Assembly (NCBI GenBank): GCA_023266935.1
Contig: JAHFOF010000004.1
Location: forward strand, 1-33,634
Reading direction: 5' to 3'
DNA: 33,634 nucleotides
Origin: a bacterium
Lineage (GTDB): Bacteria; Patescibacteriota; Minisyncoccia; Phycocordibacterales; Zambryskibacteraceae
Shown here: piece by piece, positions 17,066 to 26,728 of the stretch
How positions within the stretch are numbered: the stretch's first letter is position 1
How the letters are laid out: each line of letters opens with the position of its first letter
Notes under the pieces: generated by a model
Databases searched by the model: none
Seen by the model: only the letters and a program-made list of their open reading frames with translations
Told to the model about the DNA's origin: nothing
Program-made: the position numbers and the translations under genes

Positions 17066-18755
17066 CAGTATATTTCGTAAATTCAGAAAAAGAAAAAAAT
17101 ATAAGGATATAAATCCAGAAGATATTTTTTTGGATTCTACAAACCTACCGGGCTTTGCAGAACATAGATTCGAAGGTCGAATAGAAAAGCCGATAGGGGG
17201 TTCAACCTTCTTTCTGTTGAAGGGGATCTTAATTTTGATGCTTGTTATTTTTGCTTACAAATTATGGTCTCTTCAAATTATGCATGGAGAGAATTATTCG
17301 CAAATATCTGAAAACAATAAACTTGAACAAACTCTTATCTTTGCTAATCGTGGCGTGATTTATGATAGAAACAAAATTGAACTTGCAACAAACAGCATCA
17401 AGAAGGATAACGCAGATTTCTCTGCTCGAATTTATGCATCTCTCGAAGGTCTTTCTCATGTGGTGGGTTATCTTAAATATCCAACTAAGGATTCTTCTGG
17501 ATATTATTTTGAAGAAAATTACCGTGGTCAAGCTGGGGTAGAGCGTACGTACAACGAGCTACTTTCTGGAACGAATGGTCTAAAGTTAAGAGAAACAGAT
17601 GCCTTGGGGCGTAGTATTTCTGAAAGCGTAGTACAGAAACCAACCGATGGCCAAGACCTCATTCTTTCTATAGATGCGAAATTAACAAATGAACTATATA
17701 AAGCAATGCAGTCCATTGCTCATGACAGAGGATTTACTGGAGGTGCGGGAGTCATTATGGATGTTAATACTGGGGAAATATTGGCCCTTTCAAGTTATCC
17801 AACTTACGATCAAAATGTTATTACTTCCTGGGCTGACAAAACCAAAATTAAAGAACTCTTTAATAGTTCGGCCAAACCATTTTTGGACAGAGCTGTTAGC
17901 GGACTCTACACCCCGGGTTCGATAGTAAAACCAATAGTCGCTCTTGGAGCTTTAAACGAAAACATAATTTCCCCAGATAAAAAAATTCTAAGCGCCGGTT
18001 CAATTTCTGTTCAAAATCCATATGACAAAACAAAATTTTCTGTATTTAAAGATTGGAAAGCGCTTGGTTGGGTAAATATGAGAGATGCTTTGGCTGTTTC
18101 TTCAGACGTTTATTTTTATGTTGTGGGTGGAGGTTATGAAGATCAAAGAGGATTGGGTATAGGAAACATCGATAAATATTTTAGTGTATTTGGTTTTACA
18201 GAAAAAACAGGAATTGATTTGCCGGGGGAAAACACAGGGGTCATCGCTTCTCCAGAATGGAAGAAAGAAAATTTTAAAGGAGATGATTGGCGTCTTGGTG
18301 ATACCTATATCACAGCTATTGGTCAATATGGAACACAGGTGACGGCTTTAGAAGCTGTTCGATGGATGGGGGCTGTGGCTAATAACGGTAAATTGCTTGT
18401 GCCTTCCGTAGTTTTTGGCGGAGCAGATAATCCAATATTTAGAACTGTAGATTTTAAACCAGAGGACTGGCAAACGGTTAGGGATGGGATGAGGCAAGGA
18501 GTCACCAAAGGTATTGTCTCGGCTCTTTATACGCCCGCCGTGGCTGTCGCTGCAAAGACTGGTACTGCAGAGCTTGGAGTGTCCAAAAAACTCGTGAACT
18601 CGTGGTCCACTGGATTCTGGCCATTCGACAAACCACATTATGCATTCGCTGTATTAATGGAACGAGGAGATAGAAATAACACCGTTGGCGCAACATACGT
18701 GATGCAACAAGTTATAAATTGGATGACTGTTAATACTCCAGAATATTTAAAGTAA
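17058..18755 (+). CDS. mrdA: Penicillin-binding protein 2 (peptidoglycan transpeptidase)
   Basis: TPGSIVKP (SxxK), SSDVYFY (SxD/N-like), AAKTGTAE (KTG); located after mreBCD. Confidence 0.93.
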   Translation: MINSIFRKFRKRKKYKDINPEDIFLDSTNLPGFAEHRFEGRIEKPIGGSTFFLLKGILILMLVIFAYKLWSLQIMHGENYSQISENNKLEQTLIFANRGVIYDRNKIELATNSIKKDNADFSARIYASLEGLSHVVGYLKYPTKDSSGYYFEENYRGQAGVERTYNELLSGTNGLKLRETDALGRSISESVVQKPTDGQDLILSIDAKLTNELYKAMQSIAHDRGFTGGAGVIMDVNTGEILALSSYPTYDQNVITSWADKTKIKELFNSSAKPFLDRAVSGLYTPGSIVKPIVALGALNENIISPDKKILSAGSISVQNPYDKTKFSVFKDWKALGWVNMRDALAVSSDVYFYVVGGGYEDQRGLGIGNIDKYFSVFGFTEKTGIDLPGENTGVIASPEWKKENFKGDDWRLGDTYITAIGQYGTQVTALEAVRWMGAVANNGKLLVPSVVFGGADNPIFRTVDFKPEDWQTVRDGMRQGVTKGIVSALYTPAVAVAAKTGTAELGVSKKLVNSWSTGFWPFDKPHYAFAVLMERGDRNNTVGATYVMQQVINWMTVNTPEYLK

Positions 18756-18816
18756 GCTGTTTTTTAATTCTATATATGTTATCTTGGCTAAAGATTCCTT
18801 AGAGGAGTGTGTATGA

Positions 18817-19083
18817 ATGTCCAAGAGTAAAAGACAAAGAGAGCATCGAAACAAATATGCTCATCTTGCCCCAAAGAGCAAAGTTTACGACAGAGAAAAT
18901 AAGACTCAGAGGAAACTACCTCTTTCGGGTATTAAAGGAAAAGCTTTCTTGCCAGGTTTGAAAATGCTTTACCACGGCAGACTCTACATCTTACAAGCAA
19001 GGGTTCTAATAGGAGATACAGGTATGGGGTGGGGAGATTTCGTTCTCCACAGGCATGTCCCAGACGGTGGCCCAACTAAATGA
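18817..19083 (+). CDS. Hypothetical small basic protein
   Basis: 88-aa ORF with GAGGAG upstream and a terminator downstream. Confidence 0.6.
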   Translation: MSKSKRQREHRNKYAHLAPKSKVYDRENKTQRKLPLSGIKGKAFLPGLKMLYHGRLYILQARVLIGDTGMGWGDFVLHRHVPDGGPTK

Positions 19084-19088
19084 TATTT

Positions 19089-19118
19089 ACCCCCTTCGAA
19101 ATTCGATGGGGTTTTTTA
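19089..19118 (+). terminator. Probable Rho-independent terminator
   Basis: ACCCC...GGGGT stem followed by TTTTTT. Confidence 0.65.
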
Positions 19119-19189
19119 TTTGATTTAGACCCTCATTTAGGGTAGAATTCATCCTCATAAATTGAGTTGAAAAAAGGTTAAAAAATACA

Positions 19190-19654
19190 ATGCACACAGA
19201 ACACGAATATCTAACAAAAGAGAAATTTGAAGAGTTTAAGAAGGAGCTTAATACGCTTAAAACAACCAAACGCAAAGAAATTGCCGAAGCTCTTGAGTAT
19301 GCTAAATCACTCGGCGATCTTTCTGAAAACGCCGAATATCATGATGCTCGAGATATGCAGGCACGAGTGGAGGATAGGATTAATCATCTTGAAGCGCTTT
19401 TAAAATCTGCTCATATTGTTTCTCATCATGACACGGGCACAGTGACTGTCGGTTCTGTTATCGTTGTTTCTAAACCAGACAATTCAAAGGTTACTTATAC
19501 TATAGTGGGTTCTGAAGAAGCAGATGCTAGCTCGGGCAAAATTTCTGTACGTTCTCCGTTGGGACAAGCAGTTATGGGTAAATCGAAAGGGGAGTCGTTC
19601 TCATTCAAAACTCCAAGTGGTATAATGAGCTATAAAGTTATAGAGATAAAGTAA
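19190..19654 (+). CDS. greA: Transcription elongation factor GreA
   Basis: LTKEKFEEFKKELNTLKTTKRKEIAEALEYAKSLGDLSENAEYHDARDMQ; SPLGQAVMGKSKGESFSFKTPSG. Confidence 0.97.
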   Translation: MHTEHEYLTKEKFEEFKKELNTLKTTKRKEIAEALEYAKSLGDLSENAEYHDARDMQARVEDRINHLEALLKSAHIVSHHDTGTVTVGSVIVVSKPDNSKVTYTIVGSEEADASSGKISVRSPLGQAVMGKSKGESFSFKTPSGIMSYKVIEIK

Positions 19655-19672
19655 ATCTCAGACTTTCTTTAA

Positions 19673-21037
19673 ATGGCTTCTTTAGAAGAAATCAGACTTG
19701 CGAGGTTGGATAAATTAAACCTTTTAATCAAAAAGGGTATTAATCCGTTCCCAACAAAAACTAACCAAGATTATACAAACATCGAAGCTGTAGAAAAGTT
19801 TGAAGAAATTTCCTCTTCGGGAAAATCTATTCATCTCGTTGGACGTATCCTTTCTCTTCGGGCGCAAGGCAAAATCGTTTTCTTTCATTTTGATGATGGA
19901 TCTGAGAAGTTTCAAGCTCTACTCAAATCTGGAGAAGCAATCAGTGATGAGAATTTTGAATTATTCGAACAGTGTTTTGATATAGGAGATTTCGTAGAAG
20001 TGAAAGGTATACTTTTCCTCACCAAGAAAGAAGAGAAGACGATACTCGCCGAAGAAGTGAGAATGCTTTCTAAATCTCTCCGACCTCTGCCAGAAAAGTG
20101 GCACGGATTGACCGATATAGAAGAAAGGTTTCGTCGAAGATATTTGGATTTAATTTCTACAGAAGGAGTAAAGGAAAGGTTTGTGGTTCGCTCAAAAATC
20201 ATTGCTCTGATTAGAGAGTTTTATGTGAATAAGGGTTTCGTCGAAGTAGATTTACCCAACCTTCAACCTCTTGCTGGAGGAGCGACCGCTGCACCCTTCA
20301 CCACGCACCACAATGCTCTAGGGATGGATTTCTTCCTCCCGATCGCCCAAGAGCTCTATCTCAAACAACTCCTCGCTGGTGGGATGAATAAAGTTTTCGA
20401 GATTGGCAAGAGATTTAGAAACGAAGGGATTGATACAACTCATAATCCAGAGTTCACTATGCTTGAATCCAACGAAGCGTATGTGGATGCAGAGGACCAA
20501 AGAAAATTTGTAGAGGAATTGTTCAGATATGTGGTGAAGGGGGTTTTTGGGAAACTTAAATTTGAATACGAAGGACAAACAATAGATTTCGAAACTAATT
20601 TTAAGGTAATGAAATATCCAGATATAACAGACGAAGAATATAAGAGAGATTTGCGTTCATCACTCATCCAGCCGACATTTCTGGTCGATTATCCTGTGAG
20701 CGCGAATCCATTTGCTAAGCGCAAAGATGATAATCCAGATTTGATTGATCGGTTTCAACTCATCATCGCGGGTACAGAATTGGTAAATGCATTTTCAGAA
20801 TTAAATAATCCAATAGATCAAAAAGAAAGATATTTGGAAGAAGACAAGAAGGGCAAGAAGGGTAATAAAGAAATTTCTCCATCGGATTTAGAATACCTCG
20901 AAGCCATGGAATACGGCATGCCTCCAAATGGTGGAATCGGGATAGGTATAGATAGATTGGTCATGCTCCTCACCAACACTCAAAACATAAAAGAGGTAAT
21001 TTTGTTCCCTACACTTAAACCAAGAGGGGAGAATTAA
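19673..21037 (+). CDS. lysS: Lysyl-tRNA synthetase (class II)
   Basis: [60 protein letters not shown]. Confidence 0.97.
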   Translation: MASLEEIRLARLDKLNLLIKKGINPFPTKTNQDYTNIEAVEKFEEISSSGKSIHLVGRILSLRAQGKIVFFHFDDGSEKFQALLKSGEAISDENFELFEQCFDIGDFVEVKGILFLTKKEEKTILAEEVRMLSKSLRPLPEKWHGLTDIEERFRRRYLDLISTEGVKERFVVRSKIIALIREFYVNKGFVEVDLPNLQPLAGGATAAPFTTHHNALGMDFFLPIAQELYLKQLLAGGMNKVFEIGKRFRNEGIDTTHNPEFTMLESNEAYVDAEDQRKFVEELFRYVVKGVFGKLKFEYEGQTIDFETNFKVMKYPDITDEEYKRDLRSSLIQPTFLVDYPVSANPFAKRKDDNPDLIDRFQLIIAGTELVNAFSELNNPIDQKERYLEEDKKGKKGNKEISPSDLEYLEAMEYGMPPNGGIGIGIDRLVMLLTNTQNIKEVILFPTLKPRGEN

Positions 21038-21081
21038 ATTAAGCCCATAAATAAGGCTGATTTCTAGCCCGCATTTTCTCC

Positions 21082-21111
21082 TTGACAAATAGGTATATAA
21101 TATGCTATAAT
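21082..21111 (+). promoter_or_regulatory. Sigma70-type promoter TTGACA-N18-TATAAT, extended TGC
   Basis: TTGACAAATAGGTATATAATATGCTATAAT. Confidence 0.85.
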
Positions 21112-21171
21112 AATAGTAGACTGGGCGAACACCCAAATCACGTTCTTCACAACAACTTCTTGGAGGTCCGC

Positions 21172-21765
21172 ATGGAAATTCAGAAATGGATTGGCATCAT
21201 TGCTGCGATTGTTTCTACAGCTGCGTACTTCCCGTACGCAAAAGCGATTCTCACGAGCAAGGGCCAGGTTCACCCGAACCAAGCGAGTTGGATTGTTTGG
21301 GCGGTTGTGGACTGGAGTGTATTCTTCAGTTCCATTGCAGCCGGGGTGTATCAGACCGCGTGGGTCTTCCTCGCGTTCGCTGTCGGTTCGACTTTCATCG
21401 CGATTCTGTCTTTGAGGTACGGGGATAGTTACTGGTCAAAGCTCGATGTCTTCTGCTTAATTACGAGTGCTGTTGCATTCGTGATGTGGAAGACCACGAA
21501 CACACCAGAGACAGCTATTTTTCTGAACATTTTCGTTGCCATCGTTGGCTCTATCCCAACCTTCACAAAGAGCTGGAGTGAGCCAGAAAGCGAGGACAAG
21601 CTAACGTGGGCCATCTTCCTCGTCGGTGGAGTCCTGAACGTTATGGCGATCAAAACGTTTGATTGGAAAGATGCAGCCCCGCCGATCGCGGTCGCGTTGG
21701 TCCAAATGGCAATCGTGGTTCTCGTTTCAGTTCGTCCTCGATGGAATCGAGCAGTCGGCTGGTAG
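21172..21765 (+). CDS. Multi-TM membrane protein, PQ-loop/SemiSWEET-like by eye
   Basis: ATG at 21172 with TTGGAGG SD; 197 aa, about 6-7 hydrophobic segments (IGIIAAIVSTAAYFPYAKAI...HPNQASWIVWAVVDW). Confidence 0.75.
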   Translation: MEIQKWIGIIAAIVSTAAYFPYAKAILTSKGQVHPNQASWIVWAVVDWSVFFSSIAAGVYQTAWVFLAFAVGSTFIAILSLRYGDSYWSKLDVFCLITSAVAFVMWKTTNTPETAIFLNIFVAIVGSIPTFTKSWSEPESEDKLTWAIFLVGGVLNVMAIKTFDWKDAAPPIAVALVQMAIVVLVSVRPRWNRAVGW

Positions 21766-21783
21766 AAGTTGAAGTTGCATCAC

Positions 21784-21817
21784 AAACGCCCCTTGCGCAA
21801 GCCTGGGGCGTTTTTTC
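21784..21817 (+). terminator. Rho-independent terminator
   Basis: AAACGCCCC...GGGGCGTTT followed by TTT. Confidence 0.88.
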
Positions 21818-21853
21818 ATATTCGGAAACAAAACGGGGGAAATGTAAATAATA

Positions 21854-21923
21854 AAAGTGGATAACTTTGGTGGTCATGTGGAGGATGGTGGGATAGAATA
21901 GTATGCGAGTGGGAGAAAGTGGA
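21854..21923 (+). promoter_or_regulatory. MraZ-box-like GTGGR repeats upstream of mraZ
   Basis: GTGG at 21857, 21870, 21878, 21888, 21909 and 21919; the last four are spaced 10, 21 and 10 nt. Confidence 0.6.
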
Positions 21924-21939
21924 GGACGAAGTCCGAAAT

Positions 21940-21953
21940 CCCGCCACGGCGGG
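21940..21953. repeat. GC palindrome CCCGCCACGGCGGG
   Basis: Same CCGCC-N-GGCGG type as 7931-7960. Confidence 0.7.
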
Positions 21954-21998
21954 ATGGGATAATTTTAAACTCAAACCCACTTATAAAAAATTATCCTC

Positions 21999-22433
21999 AT
22001 GTTCATCGGTGAACACACACATACAGTCGATGAGAAAAAAAGAATCTCATTACCATCCAAATTCAAAAAAGAACTTGGGACTAAAGTCGTGGTCACCAGA
22101 GGATTAGATAATTGTCTTTTTCTTTTCCCCCACAAAACTTGGACAGAAATTTCCAAGGAAATGAGCAAGCTCGGCATGATGCAGTCGGATACCAGAGGAT
22201 TTTCTCGCTTTATGTTTTCTGGTGCGACTGAGATAGATGTGGATTCTATGGGTCGAATCCTCATTCCTGATTATCTCCGAGAGTTTGGAGGATTATCCAG
22301 CCCAGTAGTGTTCGCTGGAGTGCACGATCGAATTGAAATCTGGAATGAGAAGCGTTGGAAGACCTATACCAAACGCATTGAATCTCAGGCAGATATGATG
22401 GCTGAAAAATTGGGCAAAGTAGGGATGATCTAA
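21999..22433 (+). CDS. mraZ: Transcriptional regulator MraZ
   Basis: MFIGEHTHTVDEKKRISLPSKFKKEL; DSMGRILIPDYLREF; followed by rsmH. Confidence 0.96.
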   Translation: MFIGEHTHTVDEKKRISLPSKFKKELGTKVVVTRGLDNCLFLFPHKTWTEISKEMSKLGMMQSDTRGFSRFMFSGATEIDVDSMGRILIPDYLREFGGLSSPVVFAGVHDRIEIWNEKRWKTYTKRIESQADMMAEKLGKVGMI

Positions 22434-23341
22434 TGGCCGAGGATATGATGGCCAAGCACATCCCAGTTCTTTTACACGAATCCATAGATTCCCTCAATCT
22501 TTCTCCGAATAAAGTATTCGTAGATGGAACCATTGGCTCTGCCGGCCACAGTTCTGAAGTCGCACGAATATTCGGAAAATCTGTTCGTATCATTGGTCTC
22601 GATAGAGACAGGAGAGCTGTTGAGAGGAGTCAAGAAAAGCTTTCAAAATTTTCTAATAATTTCTCTTTAGAAATTGAAAGCTTTAAAAATCTAGATAAAG
22701 TTCTAGAAAAAAATAAAGTTGAACATGTCGATGCTATCCTTCTTGATCTGGGGATTTCATCCAATCAACTTGAAGAGTCTGGTAGGGGATTCACTTTTCA
22801 AAAAGATGAACCACTGCTTATGACGATGTCTGAAAGTTCCAAAGAAGGTGAACTGACAGCAGGACTAATCTTGAATACTTGGGATGAAGATTCACTCGAA
22901 CTCATCTTGAGAGGTTTCGGAGAAGAAAAATTTTCTAAACGCATTGCGAAGAAAATAATTGAAAGGAGAGAAGAGAAACCGTTTGAGACCACGAACGATT
23001 TAGTCCAAGCAGTCACAAGTGCTGTGGGTAAAGGAAAGTTTGGCAAGATAAACCCAGCGACAAAAACTTTCCAAGCTCTCCGTATCGCGGTTAACGAAGA
23101 ACTCTCGGCTTTGGAAGAAGGATTAAAAAAGGGGTTTGAATCCTTAAATCCAAAAGGCCGACTCGCAGTTATCTCCTTTCATAGTCTTGAAGACAGAATT
23201 GTTAAGAACTATTTTAGAGAGCTTGGGGAGGCAAATTTGGCCCAAATATTGACTAAAAAACCGATTGTACCGAACGAACAGGAGAAACATGATAATCCTC
23301 GTTCGAGAAGTGCCAAGCTCAGAGTAATTCAAAAAATATGA
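22433..23341 (+). CDS. rsmH: 16S rRNA (cytosine(1402)-N4)-methyltransferase
   Basis: KHIPVLLHESIDSL, VDGTIGSAGHS, DAILLDLGISSNQLEESGRGFTF, AVISFHSLEDRIVKNYF. Confidence 0.97.
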   Translation: MAEDMMAKHIPVLLHESIDSLNLSPNKVFVDGTIGSAGHSSEVARIFGKSVRIIGLDRDRRAVERSQEKLSKFSNNFSLEIESFKNLDKVLEKNKVEHVDAILLDLGISSNQLEESGRGFTFQKDEPLLMTMSESSKEGELTAGLILNTWDEDSLELILRGFGEEKFSKRIAKKIIERREEKPFETTNDLVQAVTSAVGKGKFGKINPATKTFQALRIAVNEELSALEEGLKKGFESLNPKGRLAVISFHSLEDRIVKNYFRELGEANLAQILTKKPIVPNEQEKHDNPRSRSAKLRVIQKI

Positions 23342-23679
23342 CCTTTAAAACCAAAACCATTTCATACGACAATAGAGTTCATCTATTTTGGGTTCTCGCT
23401 TTTGTTTTCTGTGCCTGTTTGATAGTTTATGTTTGGGCTGTACGAGCCACTATTTCAAATACTATAGCCAGATCAAACCTTGAATCACAGACAGCGAATT
23501 TAGCCACTGCGGTTGGAGAAATGGAATACACCTATATAGGAATGGAAAATAATGTTTCTCTTCAATTGGCTTATGACAAGGGTTTTAAAAATGTTGTTCA
23601 ACCTCTTTATATTTCTCGTTCTGCTTCCAGGTCTCTTTCTATGAATGTATCAACAAACTCTGCTACACTTAATCGTTAA
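23338..23679 (+). CDS. ftsL: FtsL-like single-TM coiled-coil protein
   Basis: Position between rsmH and ftsI; single TM plus coiled coil. Confidence 0.6.
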   Translation: MTFKTKTISYDNRVHLFWVLAFVFCACLIVYVWAVRATISNTIARSNLESQTANLATAVGEMEYTYIGMENNVSLQLAYDKGFKNVVQPLYISRSASRSLSMNVSTNSATLNR

Positions 23680-23684
23680 GAGAC

Positions 23685-25433
23685 ATGAGTGATGCACCGA
23701 ATAGGTTACGCCTCCTTTCCATAGCAATATTTCTGTTTGCTCTTTTTTTAATTGGTCGGCTTTATTATCTCCAAGTTGTAGATAGTGGAACTTATAAAAT
23801 AAAAGCCGAGCATCAATATGTCGCAGGAGCCAATTTTTTTAATCGAGGTTCAATATTTTTTTCAGCCAAAGATGGTTCAGAAGTGCCAGCCGCTTCTCTC
23901 AAAACAGGTTTTATTCTTTCTATTAATCCAGAAATCTTGACCAAAAGCGGAGCCAACCTCGAAGAAGTTTATTCAAAGATAAATAGTATTTATCCTTTAG
24001 AAAAAATTGATTTTCTTTTTAAAGCACAAAAAACAAAAGATCCTTATGAAGTCTTAGCAAATCATTTGGATGTAGGTATTGCAGATAAAATTCAAGCCTT
24101 AAAAATTTCTGGAGTTTCTGTGTTTGAGGAGAAGTGGAGAGTTTATCCTGGATTCTCTATGGCTTCTCATACTATCGGTTTTATGGGTTATAAGGGAGAC
24201 GATTTGGCTGGTCGCTATGGTTTAGAAAGATATTATGAACCAGTTTTGGTGCGCAGTGGAGACGGAGCTTATGTAAACTTTTTTGCTGAAATCTTTTCTG
24301 ATATTAAAAAGAGTGTGACATCTGGGCAAAGTTTAGAAGGAGACATTGTTACTACCATTGAACCATCAGTCGAATCTTTTTTGGAGCAGGATTTGGTCAA
24401 AATAAATACTCAATATCATTCGGAGTTTACTGGAGGGATAGTTATAGATCCAAAAACAGGAGAAATATATGCCATGGCTCTTGACCCGACCTTTGATTTA
24501 AACAACACCCAAAAAGAAAAAAACTCGGCTATTTTTAGGAACAAATTTGTCGAGGATAGGTATGAAATGGGCTCTATTGTTAAAGCTATCACTATGTCCA
24601 TCGGTCTCGATTCTGGGGCCGTTACCCCTCAGACTACTTACAATGACCCTGGTTGCTTAACAATGAATAAAAAAACTTTTTGTAACTATGACGGAAAGTC
24701 ACACGGTAATAACTTGAAAATGCAGGTTATTTTGGATAAATCTCTCAACACAGGAGCCACATTTGTTGAACAACAGGTTGGAAATAGAAAATTTGGAGAT
24801 TATATGTTGAGATTCGGTATGGGTAGTACAACGGGAATAGATTTACCTAACGAAGGAAACTCTCTTGTTTCTAATCTAAAAAAAGGCAACGATTTGGAAT
24901 ATGCTCAAGCATCATTTGGACAAGGTATCGCCCTTACTCCCATTGTTACTGTTCGAGCTCTTTCTGTTCTTGCGAACGGAGGCACTCTCATTACTCCGCA
25001 TTTAGTTAAAGAAATAAATTATAAAATTGGCACTTCCAAGAAAATTAGTTATCCATTGGGTGAACAAATCATTAGTCAGGCCAGCTCAGAACAAATTAGT
25101 AGGATGTTAACTGAGGTAGTTGATACAGCTTTAAAGAATGGTCAGGTACGATTACCGAACTACAGTGTGGCGGCGAAAACAGGGACAGCTCAACTGGCTG
25201 ATCCAAGTGGGGGGTATTATACAGACAGATATCTCCACTCATTTTTTGGTTATTTTCCATCATATGACCCACGTTTCTTAATTTTCCTTTATACTTATTA
25301 TCCAAAAAACGTTCAATATGCTTCAGAAACCCTTACCGATACCTTTATTGATATGACCAAATTTTTGATAAACTACTACAATATCCCCCCGGATAGAGAA
25401 GCCCCACCACCCCCAACAGTCCACGCTTTATGA
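23685..25433 (+). CDS. ftsI: Division-specific penicillin-binding protein (FtsI/PBP3-like)
   Basis: MGSIVKAITMS (SxxK), SLNTGA (SxN), AAKTGTAQ (KTG). Confidence 0.93.
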   Translation: MSDAPNRLRLLSIAIFLFALFLIGRLYYLQVVDSGTYKIKAEHQYVAGANFFNRGSIFFSAKDGSEVPAASLKTGFILSINPEILTKSGANLEEVYSKINSIYPLEKIDFLFKAQKTKDPYEVLANHLDVGIADKIQALKISGVSVFEEKWRVYPGFSMASHTIGFMGYKGDDLAGRYGLERYYEPVLVRSGDGAYVNFFAEIFSDIKKSVTSGQSLEGDIVTTIEPSVESFLEQDLVKINTQYHSEFTGGIVIDPKTGEIYAMALDPTFDLNNTQKEKNSAIFRNKFVEDRYEMGSIVKAITMSIGLDSGAVTPQTTYNDPGCLTMNKKTFCNYDGKSHGNNLKMQVILDKSLNTGATFVEQQVGNRKFGDYMLRFGMGSTTGIDLPNEGNSLVSNLKKGNDLEYAQASFGQGIALTPIVTVRALSVLANGGTLITPHLVKEINYKIGTSKKISYPLGEQIISQASSEQISRMLTEVVDTALKNGQVRLPNYSVAAKTGTAQLADPSGGYYTDRYLHSFFGYFPSYDPRFLIFLYTYYPKNVQYASETLTDTFIDMTKFLINYYNIPPDREAPPPPTVHAL

Positions 25434-26728
25434 TTAAAGGTTTATTCAAAAAAGGCATTATTCTCGCCCTCGAAAGAGAAGCCCAATCTGTACTCAAGAA
25501 GTACAATCCAAAGATTGTGGCTATTACTGGCTCTGTGGGCAAAACTTCAACCAAAGATGCAATCAATACAGCCCTGTCCAAGTTTTACTCCACCAGAGCG
25601 AGTCTAAAGAGTTTTAATAGTGATATTGGTATCCCTTTAACAATACTAGACGTTCCTAACGCAGGAACGAGTCCTTTGGCTTGGACAAAAAATCTTATTG
25701 AGGGACTGAAACTTATTCTCTTGCCTAATCATTATCCAGAATGGTTAGTTATAGAAGTTGGGGCAGATCATCCGGGAGATATAAAAAAGATTGCCTCATG
25801 GCTTTCACCAAATATCGTAGTAGTGACAAGGCTTTCGGAAGTTCCTGTACACGTAGAATTTTTTGAATCTCCCCAACAACTTTTTGAAGAAAAAGGGGAG
25901 TTGGTAAAAGTTTTGAAAAATGGAGGAACGTTAGTTTTGAATGCTGATGATAATAATATTTTGAATTATAAAAATCTGACCAAAGAAAAAGTCATTTTAT
26001 ATGGAAATTCTGACGAGGCAGATTTGTCGGCTATGAATTATGAGATAGTTTATGATGAAAATGATTTTCCGAAAGGAATCACCTTTGTTGTTAAATCAGG
26101 AGAGGAAGAATTGCCTATTTTTATCGCCGGTACTGTCGGTTTGCACCACACACAACATATTTTGGCTGCTTTAGCTGTTTGTAAAACGCTCGGGGAACAT
26201 TTGTCTGTGGCAGCTAATAGTTTTAAAAATCATGAGCCCACACCCGGTAGGATGAGAATACTAAAGGGATTGAACAGAAGTATTATAATCGATGATACCT
26301 ATAATTCTTCACCAGTAGCAGTTATAGAAGCTCTGAATACTTTTGAAGATTTAAAGAAATCTAAAAGAAGTATTGCTGTTTTAGGAGACATGCTTGAGTT
26401 GGGCAAGTATTCAATTGATGAACACAAAAAGTGTGGAGTGAAAACAAAAGAGGTTGTTGATGTGTTAATCACGGTAGGGGTTAGAGCCAAATTTTTTATA
26501 GAAGGGGCCATGAGTGTAGGGATGAAAGAGAAACAAATCCATCAATTTGATACTTCGATTGAAGCAGGAAAATTTCTCCAAAGTTTTATAAAAGAAGGAG
26601 ATACTGTTTTAGTTAAAGGTTCTCAAGGAATGAGAATGGAGAGGGCAGTTGAACAAATTATGATGTGTCCAGAGGAAAAAGAAAGATTGCTGGTCAGGCA
26701 AGACAAGGAGTGGCAAGGCAGGGTATAA
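25430..26728 (+). CDS. murF: MurF-like Mur ligase, N-terminally short
   Basis: VAITGSVGKTSTKDAI P-loop; IIDDTYNSSPVAVIEAL; AVLGDMLELG; VLVKGSQGMRME. Confidence 0.9.
   Translation: MIKGLFKKGIILALEREAQSVLKKYNPKIVAITGSVGKTSTKDAINTALSKFYSTRASLKSFNSDIGIPLTILDVPNAGTSPLAWTKNLIEGLKLILLPNHYPEWLVIEVGADHPGDIKKIASWLSPNIVVVTRLSEVPVHVEFFESPQQLFEEKGELVKVLKNGGTLVLNADDNNILNYKNLTKEKVILYGNSDEADLSAMNYEIVYDENDFPKGITFVVKSGEEELPIFIAGTVGLHHTQHILAALAVCKTLGEHLSVAANSFKNHEPTPGRMRILKGLNRSIIIDDTYNSSPVAVIEALNTFEDLKKSKRSIAVLGDMLELGKYSIDEHKKCGVKTKEVVDVLITVGVRAKFFIEGAMSVGMKEKQIHQFDTSIEAGKFLQSFIKEGDTVLVKGSQGMRMERAVEQIMMCPEEKERLLVRQDKEWQGRV

Noticed and set aside
18102-18696. Minus-strand ORFs within the PBP2 gene
   Set aside because: Antisense shadows with no supporting start context or motif
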